Source of the DNA: Stenopsyche tienmushanensis
Taxonomy: Eukaryota; Arthropoda; Insecta; Trichoptera; Stenopsychidae
Assembly: GCA_008973525.1 (NCBI GenBank)
Contig: WACJ01000228.1
Span: 539,684 to 603,683, forward strand
Length of the DNA stretch: 64,000 nt
Direction of reading: 5' to 3'
Shown: piece by piece, positions 14,081 to 27,239 of the stretch
How the letters are laid out: every line of letters starts with the position of its first letter
How positions within the stretch are numbered: position 1 is the stretch's first letter
Made by a program: the position numbers and the translations under genes
The notes under the pieces: generated by a model
Databases searched by the model: none
Told to the model about the DNA's origin: nothing
The model's input: only the letters and a program-made list of their open reading frames with translations

Positions 14081-15102
14081 ACTACTGAAGAACGATGATA
14101 TTAGTTAAATTACTTCATTTTTGAATGATAGTCCTGAAAGCACTTTTTTGATACGCAAATTTTATTCTAATAACGATATTCGATGATACTTTTGATAGAA
14201 TTTAAACTTATTAAATGTAACAATTGTACAATGCACATAATACTACGTATCGTGCATTATACTGAAGAAAAAGTCTAATACTAAGCGTACCATCTAAATT
14301 ACGCTAAAGGAACTAAAAATTCCGATATGATAATGTATGATTATAATTTATATTGCTGATAGAGTTTTTTCGTTTCAATTGCAAAGATCCTTTATAGTTT
14401 ACAAATATCAATCGATTACAGTTCAATTTCATTAAAATTATCAGAACTACAATTGAATATAAGAATTCCTTGTATTCATCCGCTGTTCCGTGTTAAATCG
14501 TGGATAATATGGCGTTCAAACACCCATTCTGTTCACTTTGGATCAAGTTTTAAACGGTTCCGTACTTTGTTTTCGTGGAGTTTCTTTGATAGCTTTGAAC
14601 GGTTCGGTGTGGATCTGATTTATGTAGTGATGTGAGAAAGTGATTTTCTAAATTTTAATTTCTTACCAAACTAGTTGAACACTCCTTTAATGTTTGGTCC
14701 CTGTAATCGCCTTCTTAACATCATCAAAATAAAAGTTTAACATGCTTAATAACGAAATAAAATTTATTCCACAGAAAAAAAGTGTATGAAATATCAATAA
14801 ATCATATTAGCAATGCTTTGCGTTGGGTTTTAATCAATTTTACTTTTGAAACCTTTTCATGTTTATATATACAAACGACAGATTTTTCATAAAATTTTAT
14901 ATTTTCATAACTCACATATGGTTAAATATGTACTATTGAAAAGTTTGGGGTTCAATTTGCAACGGGACTGATGTGTAATAATTATTATATGTTAATATAA
15001 TTTAAATGATAATTTTGTAATCCGCTCATGGATAAATGAAATCACCTATCTTGTAACCATTTTCTACTACACGTGGAAGGCAACAGAAAACCGCAACATA
15101 AA
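14081..15102. other. AT-rich non-coding sequence
   Basis: No exon, RNA gene or repeat boundary recognised. Open frames are short and unremarkable. Confidence 0.55.
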
Positions 15103-15163
15103 AAACCCCTTTTCCCATGAGAATTCGCCGTTGTAGAGCACAATTCTCGCCAATGAGGGGTTT
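15103..15163 (+). repeat. Imperfect inverted repeat (hairpin)
   Basis: Two paired segments in series. AAACCCCT (15,103-15,110) is complementary to AGGGGTTT (15,156-15,163). GAGAATT (15,119-15,125) is complementary to AATTCTC (15,142-15,148). They are separated by an internal loop of 7-8 nt and close on a 16-nt terminal loop. The overall 61-nt size suits a structured RNA or a tiny fold-back element, but the internal loop is larger than usual for a microRNA precursor. Confidence 0.5.
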
Positions 15164-16987
15164 GTTTCTAATAAAATTATAACATGAGACATGATGTAAG
15201 TATTATATTTAATTATAATCAAAGTAAATTATTTTATTTGTGTATTGTATTAAAATAATGAATATTCAGCTTATTCAGCATTTATGAACCCCATTCCTTT
15301 TGATGGAGGCTCTGTCACTGGCTTTTTGTGCCACAACACGCCTGGAGAGTTCTTTATTTCAGAACTGCAGGGAAAATCTCGACCTGTTATTAAAAGAGAC
15401 GAAGCATCCCCTTCATTCTGCTCGTGGCGTTCTTTAATGAAATTTCCCTCGAAAATTGGATTAGCAGAGGTTTAGTCGACTTAGCACCTATTAAAGAACC
15501 TAATCATCGTATTGTTGTCGGGGTTGTTGTGTATTTTTAAATCGGAATTATGAACATTCTCATTTAAAATAACATATCTGTTCGTGCAATTAACCTCGTT
15601 GGGTGTTTTTTAACGCCCCGTGTGGACGTAAACAGCGGATTACATGTGTTAGATATTCATCGCGGAATTTAATTAAGTGATAATATTGCAAGCTCTGTAT
15701 TCGTTTCCCGGCAGTAAATGTTTTCGGTTTGGTTCTGTTTTATCGTATTCTGTTACCATTCCTTGCGCCGTTTGTTTCTCCCGTCGGATTTACGCATATG
15801 TGGAAATCTCTTTTATAGTTTTTTTTTTCGGGTGGCGTTTGTATTCATTATCGGCTGTTTTCACGTTCTTTTCGGTTAAGTTGTCTACCCCGCGAGGGGC
15901 CTCTTAAAAATAAATGTAACGTTTTCCTTGAACGGCGCTCCTATTTTTGTTCCTGCGGCGCTTAAAATATTTAAAGGCTAATTCCCTCGCAAAATGATAC
16001 TACGGGCTACAAATTACGTTAGCGGTTCAACGTATAAAGGAAAAAGTCCGTTAACGTTATGGTTGACGTTAATTTCAATGTTACTATTTAATTTTAAGCT
16101 TCTAAGCTCTCTTTGTTGCTATTATACATGTAACCCCCCTCTCAGGTTCGGTTAACGATTATGTGCTCCTTTCATTATAAAAGATGCACATAATTATCGC
16201 TATATGAGATCTTATAAAAGTATTTTCAGACTTCATCACAAATAATGAAGCTGGTTTTTTTGAAAATGGAGAAGCTTCGCTTATCTCATTAGCGTGTTGT
16301 TTTTTTTTTAAATTCATTTTTGTTCAGTTTGAATAACGTTACTTGACTTCATGATTTAACAATATTACGCCCTATTCCGTTTAATATTTTGACATATCTC
16401 CTGTGCGTGATTACGTCGGGAACATAAAGTTTTATGCGATGGTATCTATAATTTAAACAGTAAAATTATAGGTTATTCGCCAATTAAATGGCCATTTACA
16501 CGTTATCTTGAGATTTGCTCGTTAGCCCTATTGTATCCGATAATCGCTTCCTTTAAATTTTGCCCACAATTATAGTTTGTATATCTTATTATCATTCGTG
16601 TATTGATGGAAGGGTCTAAAAATGTCGACTTATTTTACACATCTTCTCCCAATAGTTACTTGATTCTTACAATTGTTACTTGATACTGTATTTTTATGTA
16701 AAAATAGTTGCATGACGAACATGCGTTGGCAAAATGGACTAATTCTTGGACACTTGGATTATAAAGATTCTAGTGCAAATCCAAATTTCAATTCTCTCGA
16801 TTTAGTCTTTAGATTAATCATATCAACTAATTTGTAGCAACTATTAAAAATATAATTTTAAAGGGATGATAATTTACTCGTAGATCCTCTCCTGTTATTA
16901 ATAATTTATTAAGTAATATTTGAAAAACCGTATTGAAATTCTTATTACTTTTTATTTTAGCAGCGATTCGCAGTTCATGTTACTTAC
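15164..16987. other. AT-rich non-coding sequence
   Basis: Short frames near 15,284-15,475 and 15,677-15,907 have no recognisable domain. No RNA gene or repeat boundary seen. A pyrimidine-rich AG acceptor-like site occurs at about 16,145, but nothing exon-like follows. Confidence 0.5.
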
Positions 16988-17270
16988 ACATTTAAACCTT
17001 TTTTGTGCGGTAAATGCGATCCACGTAAAATCGCTCAAAAACAAATAGCACAAAAAAAGCTATGACTTACATAGAAAAAGTGAAGATGCGTTCAATGGAT
17101 TTTAAAACCGCATAACTTTGAAACATCTATATAAAATATATCCAATATCGCATAAAAAAAGTTAATAAAAAACCGGAAACTAATAAGGCAAAAAAAAAAC
17201 ATTTTTGGTAACATTTAAAGAAAAAATTGCTCTAAAAAAACTGCATAACTTCGAAATCGTACAAAAAGAG
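16988..17270 (+). repeat. Dispersed A-rich repeat, copy B
   Basis: Second copy of the family first seen at 676-980, in the same orientation. It carries the CATTTAAACCTTTTTTGTGCGG start, TAAATGCGATCCACG (a diverged form of the GCGTTCCGCGG block), GAAGATGCGTTCAATGGATT, CCGCATAACTTTGAAAC (17,108-17,124), GGTAACATTTAAAG, and a second CTGCATAACTTCGAAATCGTAC block (17,241-17,262). Just outside, GCGGATGGTAAAGCGTTAA (to about 17,310) ends in TTAA and may be the true right end. It differs from copy A by point changes and by a different insert between the two CATAACTT blocks. Confidence 0.75.
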
Positions 17271-18300
17271 TTGCATATGTCAACGTGGCGTCTGCGGATG
17301 GTAAAGCGTTAAAATAAGATTATCTTAAACCTAATCATACATGGAAGGCAATATAAGGTGGTCAATTTCTGATGACGGATATGGCACATTGAGAAGAAGT
17401 TTTTTAACAGGTTCGACAAAGTGAGATAATTTTTACGTTGGAGATTTTAAATTAGATTTCCTTAGCTTCAATTTGTGTTAAATTATTGCGTTTTTTGTTT
17501 ACTATTTCAAAGTGTGTACTTCGTACCAATTGATAAAAAGAGAATGGTGTTTACTTTAAAGACAGTCATTTTTTTAATAGCAATGCTATTAGTAAATGAA
17601 TAGACACGGTGTATGACTTTTATATAATTTACCAGACAATAACAAAGCACAGCAACGTAAGTCTTATATCATATAACCATATTTTCCCTGAGAAATTCAA
17701 CCACAATGCCGGAATAAGACGGAGTTTAATACTTGCTTGTTTAGGTTGTATATACTGAATTTAATTACATTTCGTTACGAAGTTAACTATAGATTAATAA
17801 GTTATTTACTTTAATACATTATTAGATGTTTGATGATATTTCTACGCATCTCCGCAACAATCCGCGCATTGTGGCAATCGAACAAAAGTTCTTCCGTTCG
17901 ATTGTTGCCGAATGCTATTCGCCCATTGTGCTGCATTCTTCGCTTATCAATAATGAATCTTTTTTACAAAGTCATCTCCGATCTTCGATACAGGCCGATG
18001 CTATCGTGCATTTTGTCTTCCGACGTGAAAAGAAAATCGGATAGATGGGTTAGATGAGGGAGGAGTGTTGGTGGCGTGAAATATTACACGTAGCCGAATT
18101 GTGCTCACTTCTTTTGTAAGTTGTCTTCTGACAAACTTCACACCGCCGTTTCCTCCGTAAATAAAGGAACATTATTAAATTTACATTCGTATAAATTCTG
18201 CGCTTTTGTGCACTGACAGCCTTTGTTGCTTTCGAACATATTTCAAACCTCCGGGGCATGTATTCCATTTGTGTTTTAATAATTATAATAAACGCATTTT
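17271..18300. other. AT-rich non-coding sequence
   Basis: Two overlapping + strand frames (17,826-18,057) and a minus-strand frame (18,050-18,268) are open but show no domain. A pyrimidine tract at the right edge leads into the splice-like site at 18,315. Confidence 0.5.
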
Positions 18301-18364
18301 TTTTCTATTTTCAGGTGAGATATTTGATTCGTTTGTACGCGTAAGCCCGAAATGATTGTTTGGT
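18296..18364 (+). promoter_or_regulatory. Candidate recursive-splice (ratchet) site 1
   Basis: A long pyrimidine tract (TTTTTTTTCTATTTTCAG, ending at 18,314) abuts GTGAGA, so a 3' acceptor is joined directly to a 5' donor with no exon between. This matches the (Y)n-N-CAG|GTRAG architecture of zero-length-exon ratchet points known from long Drosophila introns. Further donor-like GTs follow at 18,341 (GC|GTAAGC) and 18,363 (TTG|GTGAGT), as expected if the site is recognised by exon definition. The 9-mer TGTACGCGT (18,334-18,342) recurs downstream of the similar site at 58,611. If real, it implies + strand transcription through this position from an exon further left. The alternative is chance, or a 26- or 48-nt micro-exon. 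Confidence 0.4.
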
Positions 18365-21340
18365 GAGTATGCTGAATAAGTAAATTGTATTAAAATAACT
18401 TTGTTTTTATGGAAAAATATCATATAGTTGAGTGAATTTTCCTTTTTAATAATAAATTCATTTTTTCCCGGGAATACACCTGAAATATCCTTTCGTGTCT
18501 TGTATATGTCGGGTGTTATTGCTTTTCTTATCTATTTTGCATATGCTTTTTCCCGCTGGTCTTATCGTTCCAGTGGGCCTGCAGCTACTGTGGTTCATCG
18601 CAAAAGTTTTTTCCCTTTTAAAAAAAAGGAAAAAGCAAGGGCTGGCCACCCTTGCAGCCATACATTTTGGCAGTTTTCCAGAGAAAGTAATATTTTTATC
18701 ATAACCGTGGAGTCAAAATGTTTGCCCATTTCACGCATCAAACTATCACAACCTGATGTCTTTTCCACTACACATTTTTTTTGTGGTGGCAATTCACTCT
18801 TATAAAACGTATAAGGCTTGCACTCACAGAACACTATCATTGTTTATGTTCATAGAATATAAAATCCTCTTAAGTGTGCTGTGAAGATTTTATTCGCTCA
18901 TAAGCCGTAAAGTTGTGTATCATTTGCAGTTTGAACACAAAAACAAACTTTTATCGACCTAATAAAATTATAATTAGGATTTTGAAATGTTATTAAAAGT
19001 AGATTTACAGGGGAGTTTAACTTGCGGCAATGTTCTCGATGCATTTCGAGCTTTTCACGCTACTAAAATAACTCACTTTCTTTTAGCCTTATTTGAGATT
19101 CTAAGCTGTGGAATAACGAACACACGAAGTCTTGTTTTAAGTTTTCGTTCCACATTAAGTTTGCCCAAAGCTGCGACAGTCGGTAGAGAGATTTTAATGT
19201 AATCCGTCTTTTGCAGAAATGTATGAAAATAAATGGGCGAGGTGTGTAAATAAATCAAAGAAGCAGTCAATTTGATCGTGCTCTTGCGCTCTTGCGAATG
19301 GGACTTAAACAAACATCATGAACTTCATTGAAACGTAGGGGAAAAATCAAAATATATCGTTTTACATACTCATTGTAATTTTTAAAAAAAGATTAAATTT
19401 ATATAACGTCATAGAATTATCTTCAGAAGTAATCTGTGAAATTTAATACGTTCACCTAGGTGGCTCGCTTTTAAAAAAAGCCTATATTTTAAAAAGCCCA
19501 CAGTCCTGCAGCGGACTATAATGATATCGATATCTCACCCTCTGAAATGGCTTAAATACCCATTCTTGCACATTAAAAATAACAAACATCGAACCAATTA
19601 TTGCCAATTTAACATTATTGTATCACAGTTTTTGAGATAAAGTATTTTCATTATGATATGCAGTTCAAAGTATGCTCAATCTAACAATTAGGCAGGATAA
19701 TATCAGATTCAATTAAATTAACCGAAATAATATTTCAACATAATGGAGAAAATGGACTTTCGAGTGTCAAGAGGAGAGCTCGTATATAAATTTAACCTCA
19801 TGCGGAGCTCGAATCCATATTCATGGTGGCTTTTCTGCGAAAAAGCTTACCTAATGAATAGCTGGGAATATTTGAATGTTCGTTATAAATGCTTCCACCG
19901 CATTCTGCCCGATTATCTTTGTGGACGGTTTTGCAGCCATCGTCGAACGAGATAACAGCATAAGACGCCGAGAAAATCTGTCTTATTTCCAGATAATTCA
20001 TAGATTTGATCCGTGAGCATTTCAAAAACTGATAATGGAATATGACTATTCAGGCGTCACTATGATAGCGGTAACAATGAAATTTGAATCATTCGAATGT
20101 ATTACATCCTGGCGTGGGCGCTTTTAACCGATTCATGACGCAAAAAAATGAATTTTCAATCATCTGCTGAATATCAATTTTCTTCATTCAATTTTTTTTC
20201 ATTGATGAAACAATTAATTATACGTAAATAAATCTATGGAATTATTGTAGGCTGATGATTTTCGTGCTTGAAAATGCTTTTGAATATCTTGACGCTAAAA
20301 AATAATTTGTTGCATGAATCTGCATGTGTGTTGTTTAATTTGGTTCATAATTCTGCGGATATCATACTCGAGGGGCTGCAGTTAGCGTACTGGTTTCAGG
20401 CTTATTCTGTAGATTTGCCCGAATATATGAGACTGGAAGATTGTGCTGGAATGAGACGAGGGCCGCTTTTATTTATATTAGAAATATGAAATGCATGTAG
20501 ACCGAAGACTTTCGTAGAGTGATTGTCTTTTAAATAATATTCGTAATGGCTATTAAATAATGAGATTGGACCTATGTGGATTACGTAGGCTGAACGCATT
20601 GTTTTATAATGATGTATTTTTCTCATGCGTCGTAAAAAGGGTTAGTTCGAAATCGAGGGGTGTATCGATTTATAATATTTCTGTAAGATTCTAAGCTGAG
20701 ACGATAATCAATGCTTTGTAAAACCATGTCACTCAAGATTGAAAATTGTGCGATTTTTTTTTACATCCTAAGTCGTTGATTTTTTTTTATCATTTGACAT
20801 TGAAATTGTATTTTATATAGGTTTTGTGAGAAAGAGTCAGTGGAAAGATGATGTTTTAATTCTTCACTAGGATAACGATTCACTCCAATGTATGTTGAAT
20901 ACATTGACGGATAAATTTCTTTATTTGAATTAAGTTACATCATAAATCTCGTTATTTAATACCCGCATTTTGTGCACTCATTAGTTTTTTTATTCTTGCA
21001 GGTCAAGAAAACGTGTAGGATTTTTTTTGGAGCTTATTATGCATTCGATTCTCGCACGCTATCAAATACAAATGATGATTAATTTCTGCTATTATGTATT
21101 TTTATGCATAACTTGCTAATCAGTTCACAGTATCAACCCCCTAAGCACTTTTGCCGGAATATGTTCATTAAATGCGGCCCAATAAAACATCAGGCATCGA
21201 TGGGTGGTTGTTTTTGGCAGGTGCGGTCATTACACTGAATTATAGTTTCAGCAGTGATTGCAGTATACGAGACGAAATACCGAGAGAATTATCGCACGAA
21301 AATCTCTAATTAAGCTAGGTAATTTGGCGTAATACCCGAC
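18365..21340. other. AT-rich non-coding sequence
   Basis: Several open frames on both strands (for example 18,428-18,805) lack recognisable domains. A strong acceptor-like tract ends at about 21,001 (TTTTTTTATTCTTGCAG), but the sequence after it has no matching exon that I can support. Confidence 0.5.
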
Positions 21341-21560
21341 AGAGTGCGTAAGGCCCAAAGCAAGGCGCTTTAAATCACACGTGAACGTTGTTATTCATTA
21401 GAGACCGTCGTCGGTGTGTGACTAACTGCTACAAAAGTAATTTAATCATTTTGTAGCATTGAGGCCGTAAACGTTGACGGCGACTTCAGATAATGCCCTC
21501 CGACGTCTGCATGTTGCCGTCGTTCACACTTTCCTCCCCGGGACGACTTTCACTCCCGAA
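21341..21560. other. CpG-rich patch, possible regulatory element
   Basis: A stretch richer in GC and CpG than its flanks. It contains CACGTGAACGTTG, repeated GTCGTCGG and GACGGCGAC phrases, and a perfect hairpin at 21,427-21,458 (TGCTACAAAA, 12-nt loop, TTTTGTAGCA). A further imperfect pairing can be drawn between AACGTTGACGGCGAC and GTTGCCGTCGTT downstream. It is non-coding as far as I can see. A conserved non-coding element is an inference from composition and structure only. Confidence 0.3.
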
Positions 21561-24500
21561 GAATTAAAGTTCAATTTTAAATTAATTACCCCAAGGCGTT
21601 CCAAGGCCGGTGCTTTTGTGCTCCTTCTACTGACAAGCTGATAGATTACCATTCCTAAACTCCTGGATTATTGGGAAACTCTTCAATTTCAACATCGATG
21701 GCTTTTGTTAAGTCCTTGGCGAAACTTGAGCCATCATACGTTATGTTGTCCAATCGAGCACTTAAACACACTATAATCTAAGCCTCAAGTAGAGTTAATA
21801 CCTTGGTCAGTTGTTTTGATTAGTATTCTTTGAACCATTACATTGAGCTTGAGTTTATTGGCATTGGATGGTAGGATTCTACAACTGGATAATATGCTAG
21901 GTCGTCCCACTGGACTTGAGGACAAAAATAACTATATATTTTCCAGCACACATAGCATCATTATTACATCCAACCGATCAATACAATAACAACAACCTTC
22001 AAAGCGTAATCTTTGAAAGATAAAATATCAAAAGTGGGAATGAAAACATTTCAAAATATACTTTGCTAAGTTATGCAAATAACTTTACAGTATTTAAGTC
22101 GGAGCAAAAGCAATTTTCAGTGAAAGTTGTAGAGATTACTAAAATAAGTCTCTAAAGAGTTCAAAATAAGTGAAATTAAGGATCTATTTTGTTCAAACAG
22201 AAAGCTTCTAGTATAATTAAGGAAGAACATACCAACACATACAACGCTGAATGTAGTATTAGAGCAAGTCGAGTAATGGAAAATTAAACTCGATTTAACG
22301 AAGTTAAAACAGATTTCAAAAAAATTCAACCTCCCAGCAGAGTTATTTCTAATCCGAATAGAATAATTTCAATGTTGTTCATTGCTTCGTGAGGAAACGT
22401 ACCTTTTCTATTTTTATATGCTCTCATTACATTGCGGATTCACACAGTAATTTTTAAGGAATTATTTAGACTTTCGAGTAATTAGACGCACTATTCAAAA
22501 TATTCCATTGTATTATCAACCATTCATAAAAAATTATTTCATTTGTAATATCCAAAACTATTATGCTTTCGGATGTGAATATATTCTTTATCCATTTTGT
22601 GAATAGATAAAAGTAATGCATTTTTTGAAAGGTTACTAGGAAAATTATATATTAGAGAGCTATACAAGGCTCGAAGCTTGTACCAAAGAACTACGCTAGT
22701 ACCAAAACGACGTCATCATCAAGATTGAATAGGTATAGATACAAAATATAATATAACAAAGAAAATACAAATATTTTCCGATTTTATATGAAAATTTGCA
22801 ATTAAAATATTTTAAACTGATCATGTATTTTTCTTTTTTGGATAATGGTGACATCTTCAGAACTATATGAACGTTTTTAAATTTCATTTAATGATATTGA
22901 TCACAATCATGTCGTCAATAAATATTTTTAGAAAATAATATATAAAATAATTTCCATATTAAATAATTTAAATAGACACGTATTATATTTAATTGGGACG
23001 TTTCGCGTAATATACGTTCGAACAAACATAATGCAACGAACGCAGCAGGGAGCACTCGAGCAACGCAACGTAATAAATTTCGACAAGCTTTTAGGGAAAC
23101 ATTCCCCGTGTGCTTTGCCTACGTTCAAGTGATCATCTATCCTCTATTTTTCCAGGCACCTAAGCAGATTCTCCCTGCGAGTGAATTTTACACCTGCCTG
23201 TTTGTGTCGTATACTCTTTATTATGGCATTACAAAAACGAACAAGGCGTCAAGCACAAAGCAAACTGTAAAAGTTTTTGATGCTGTCAGATCTCAAAATT
23301 TTATGATTGCAACGACGACGGCCTAATAGGGGGTGGCGGATTTTTAAATTCTGCATAATTACCGGATTTACGCACCGGATGTCGGTGCATTACGCGTCGA
23401 ATATGCTCCTTATGTTAAAATCACCTCGTCGCTACTTTATTGACGAATGAAAACTTTTTTACAACTCCGTATAAAGAAGCATGGCACAATTTTCGTGTCA
23501 AATGTCTTGTTGACGGTGTAAAAAATAACTGCCGAGCCGAGTTTATTACGCGCTTAATCCTGGGTCCGTATTAAAAGGATTGGGTGGAAAATAGCCATAT
23601 TTTCATTTTTAAATAGAGTGTTTGCTAAAATTATTAACGAATATTAACTCGAATGCGAAAATGAAAATGTCATATGTGATTCAGTAATGAAATATGGGCT
23701 TTATGATACTTTTATGATAATTTCTTCAGTTCAGATCTCCATCAGAATTTAATGCTTCGTGATTTCTATAACGTTGAGATGATTCGTACCTCTTCTTACT
23801 TCAAAGAGATGAAAACTAATTGACGGCGGAAACCGGTTTTCAAACCATATTTATTTTGAAATGATTTTGTTGAATGTAATATATCTTCACAACCCATAAT
23901 TACTAGTAGTGCTCTTAATTCGGTCTTCTCGGTAACATAGTCGTAATTAAATATTCGTGTGAGCATACACGTTGCGACTATTGCAGCGTAGGAAACTAAT
24001 CCGTTTACGGTCCAGTCCTAACTAATTATTTCACGGAAAGCTCCTATATACGCTAGGATCATTCCTGGAATATATTGCACGATCTCTTGCGCCACAATCA
24101 ATTAAAATACACTTGTTCTATCACATCGAACCGACGTCATTTTATCTTTCTTGCGTCATCATTTTTCATGCGGATTTGGCCGCAAATTTCCCAAAGTCTG
24201 CAAATTCCATAGATGCTATTTTTAACTCGGGGTAGTTTATCCTTATGGACCACTTGGCTCGTGTGCCGATCGCGCAGATCAATATGTACCGATATGGGAG
24301 TGCGTTATGACAATCGTTCATCTCGCGGTGTCTCTAATTCAAGGACTCGGCGTAAATCTTTGCCAGCGGGAGGCTCTCTTCCTCTAAATATTTTATTTAA
24401 AGGGTTTGCTTTATATCCTGCCCTAAAATATTAATGTCGCGTAATGGCCGGGTAAAAGCCACTTTCTCAGATATAATATACGCGTATACTGATGACTCCT

Positions 24501-27239
24501 GGTGAGCGCGCTCCAAGGATCCACACAGCGTGGCGTAATTACGATATAATGAAACTTAAAGGCAGGACTTTATTTTGGCCATATTTCTGCGTTGCATTTG
24601 CGCTTTGAATGGTGTCCCTCTAAGAATATAATTTTATAAAATTGGTTCTAGTTCTTTATCGTCCATTCACCGACGGTGGATGAACAATTAAATGTAGATC
24701 ATCGTAACGAGCTATTGTAGTTGCTTTCATTTATTTTTTCTGTTAGATATTGATATTAACTCCATCCCTGTGCGAAAATCAGATCTTTCGCATTTTGCTT
24801 TTATAAAATAGAGCTCGAGTGTGAGCATCTGGTCATTCCTAATGATGGGTTCGAGGTATTGTTGAGCATCATGCATGAAAAGTTATCCAAGAGCTTAATT
24901 CATGATATGATCCTTACAGTTAACAATGGTCTTTGCATCCATATATTTATTCCATACATACAATATTTTATTTAACTATTTTTTTTTGTTAGTTATTATA
25001 ACGATATTCGCAAATAAATTTCAGTTTTTAATTGATTTTTAATATGATAATTTGATATTTTCTCAAGTTGACGGAAGGCTTGATAAATTTTCTCCTTCAA
25101 CGAGTGTTAATTAAACGACTAGTACGGGTAGAACAATTTTGCTCATCTCCACTTCCTACTCGAAATTATGGAATTCAGTCCTTGTTAAATTCAAATTTAT
25201 TATTTGTGTAAAAATCTTTTTTGCTGAACTTAAGCAATACAATTAAATAAAGTGTTATAACGGATAGGTTCCTGAACTCATTTTTTAAAAAATAATTATC
25301 GTTTAATAATTGGTATTTTTCTATTTTAGATTTTGAAAAGTGTATTGATATCAGTCGCCGCCCGCATCAATGATCATTCCGCATTCATAACTTTATCTGT
25401 TTTTTTTTTTAAATTTTGATTATAAATTGTTTTCAAGTTATGAATTAATTGAAATAATTATAGTACATCGTTGATATTTGATATTAGTGGATTTAAATCG
25501 ATTGCGAATATATTTCGACAAAATTTTAAATTGTAGTTTTTGGATCAGCGTGCCTTTTAAAATGTATTATATGTCTTGGCCTACTGGCAAAAAAGCGATG
25601 CCAGAAATCCCCCATACCAAATATCACCCCCTTTGCATATCAAGTTGTGACCTCTGAAATCCTTGTTTTATTAATGAGAATAGGATGAGCGACCTTATCT
25701 CGGAATATCTGCCTCGGGTTAAACCGGCTCCGGCTATTTGTCATAGTCCGTCCGTAACATTACTGGCTGTCTAAAAATATAAGTTTTTCCCCCGAAGCCC
25801 TCGCCTTTACACATTTGATGCTATTTTTCTAAATTTGCTGTGCCATTTTGTTTGTATTTATGTACAGCGTCACGGAAATCATAATTAGACAATAGCCGTT
25901 TTTGAGATTTGCACGCCGAAAAGGATTTTCATATAAAATGATTAATTTCGAATGTAAAATTGAGTTAGTACGAAATTTATGACAGCTTGGAACGATAAAA
26001 TAATTTCGAATAACTTTACGAGTTTACTTAATTAAAACGCTAGAAATATGAATTTATATATATAAATATTATTTTGAATTCGCGACGAACTAAATTTGCG
26101 CCTGCAAATCGGGAAGATTTTTTAAATTTGTTTGAAGTATTTAATATTTTTCATCGATAGTTGAATATTTTCACGAATTATCGGTTATTTTCCTTTTTGG
26201 AAATTATCATATGTACGCATTGTGATTATAAATTGTCTCGAGCGTTGCAAAATTCCACAATTAGCAGCGGAAGTATATTTTATAGCGGAATTAAAAATGT
26301 TTGTAATTAAAGTCACGTAAACGAAACTAAGACTCCGGGACGTCCGCGTGATGGGAGTACTAATATTGTGCCAACGTCGAGATGCCTGCGAATGTACGCA
26401 TCCGATCAAAAGCAATATCAAATTGAGTGATTCAGATATTTTGTCGTCATTCACCATAACTTCAAACAAATGGTCTTCGCGCTCGTAAATCATAAATTCG
26501 ATATAAATTTTCGTACGTTTTGCAAGATCTCTCTTCGCAAGAAATGCGAGCAATCGGCGACAATTTTTCAGATGGCTGTTTGTATATTTACCGTGTATAT
26601 GTGGTGAAGGAAACCGTTATGGCCACTCATTTGGGTTAGCGTCTTATGGCCTCTCATAAACCTCACTTAATCAAAGTGAAATGTCTGCCATAGACGGACT
26701 GTAATTGTCGTCTTTGAACGATATCTATAAATAAGGATCATTGTTGACAAATAGTGATATTGCTTTATTTTAAGGATGGCTTGGAATATTCAGGTCTCGA
26801 CATTCTTATATACATTTCTCATATGATCGATTGCTTTGTCGATTCTTCAATATCATCAGCCAAATGAATACGGAATATCAAGGACTGAATAAATTTGACA
26901 CACTTCCATTTATATCTAGCATGACTTGTTATCATCATTCAATGAAGACAGATCATTCGATGTTTTGACTTCCTTCCAAGACGACTTTCGCTTTTATGTT
27001 GCTATTTATCTTCATTTTTCTCTACGTAGTGTTCTTATTATATTAGGGATACCGAAAAGTAAACCATGTTTTGTGTACAAAATATGACATTGACATACGG
27101 TAGTGTTTTATTTTATATTGATTCTGAAATCGTTTTTTCCGGAGGGAATGTTCTAAAATTTAATTTAGATTTTGGATATTCTTATAGTTTAGGGACGTAT
27201 ATTTATTTCTTTGAGTTTCCTATGAAATATTTCTGATTG
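21561..27239. other. AT-rich non-coding sequence
   Basis: No recognised gene. The longest frame is minus-strand 26,185-26,553 (122 codons), with no known domain, promoter or splice context. A 6-bp hairpin (GCACCG, loop GATGT, CGGTGC) lies near 23,375. Several microsatellite-like AT tracts occur, such as the TA run near 26,055. Confidence 0.5.

Noticed and set aside
18590..18640. Hairpin between TTTTTTCCCTTTT and AAAAAAAAGGAAAAA
   Set aside because: Low-complexity purine/pyrimidine pairing with mismatches; expected by chance in A/T-rich DNA.
18428..18840. Cluster of overlapping frames on both strands, some with membrane-like segments
   Set aside because: Multiple phases open at once, composition-driven; no recognisable protein.
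19840..19860. Minus-strand TAG|GTAAGC as a ratchet site
   Set aside because: No adequate pyrimidine tract precedes it on that strand, and no other minus-strand gene evidence exists.
20985..21080. Strong acceptor-like tract ending at about 21,001 followed by GTCAAG
   Set aside because: GTCAAG is a poor donor, so it does not qualify as a ratchet site. The following open stretch is only about 26 codons with no donor to define an exon.
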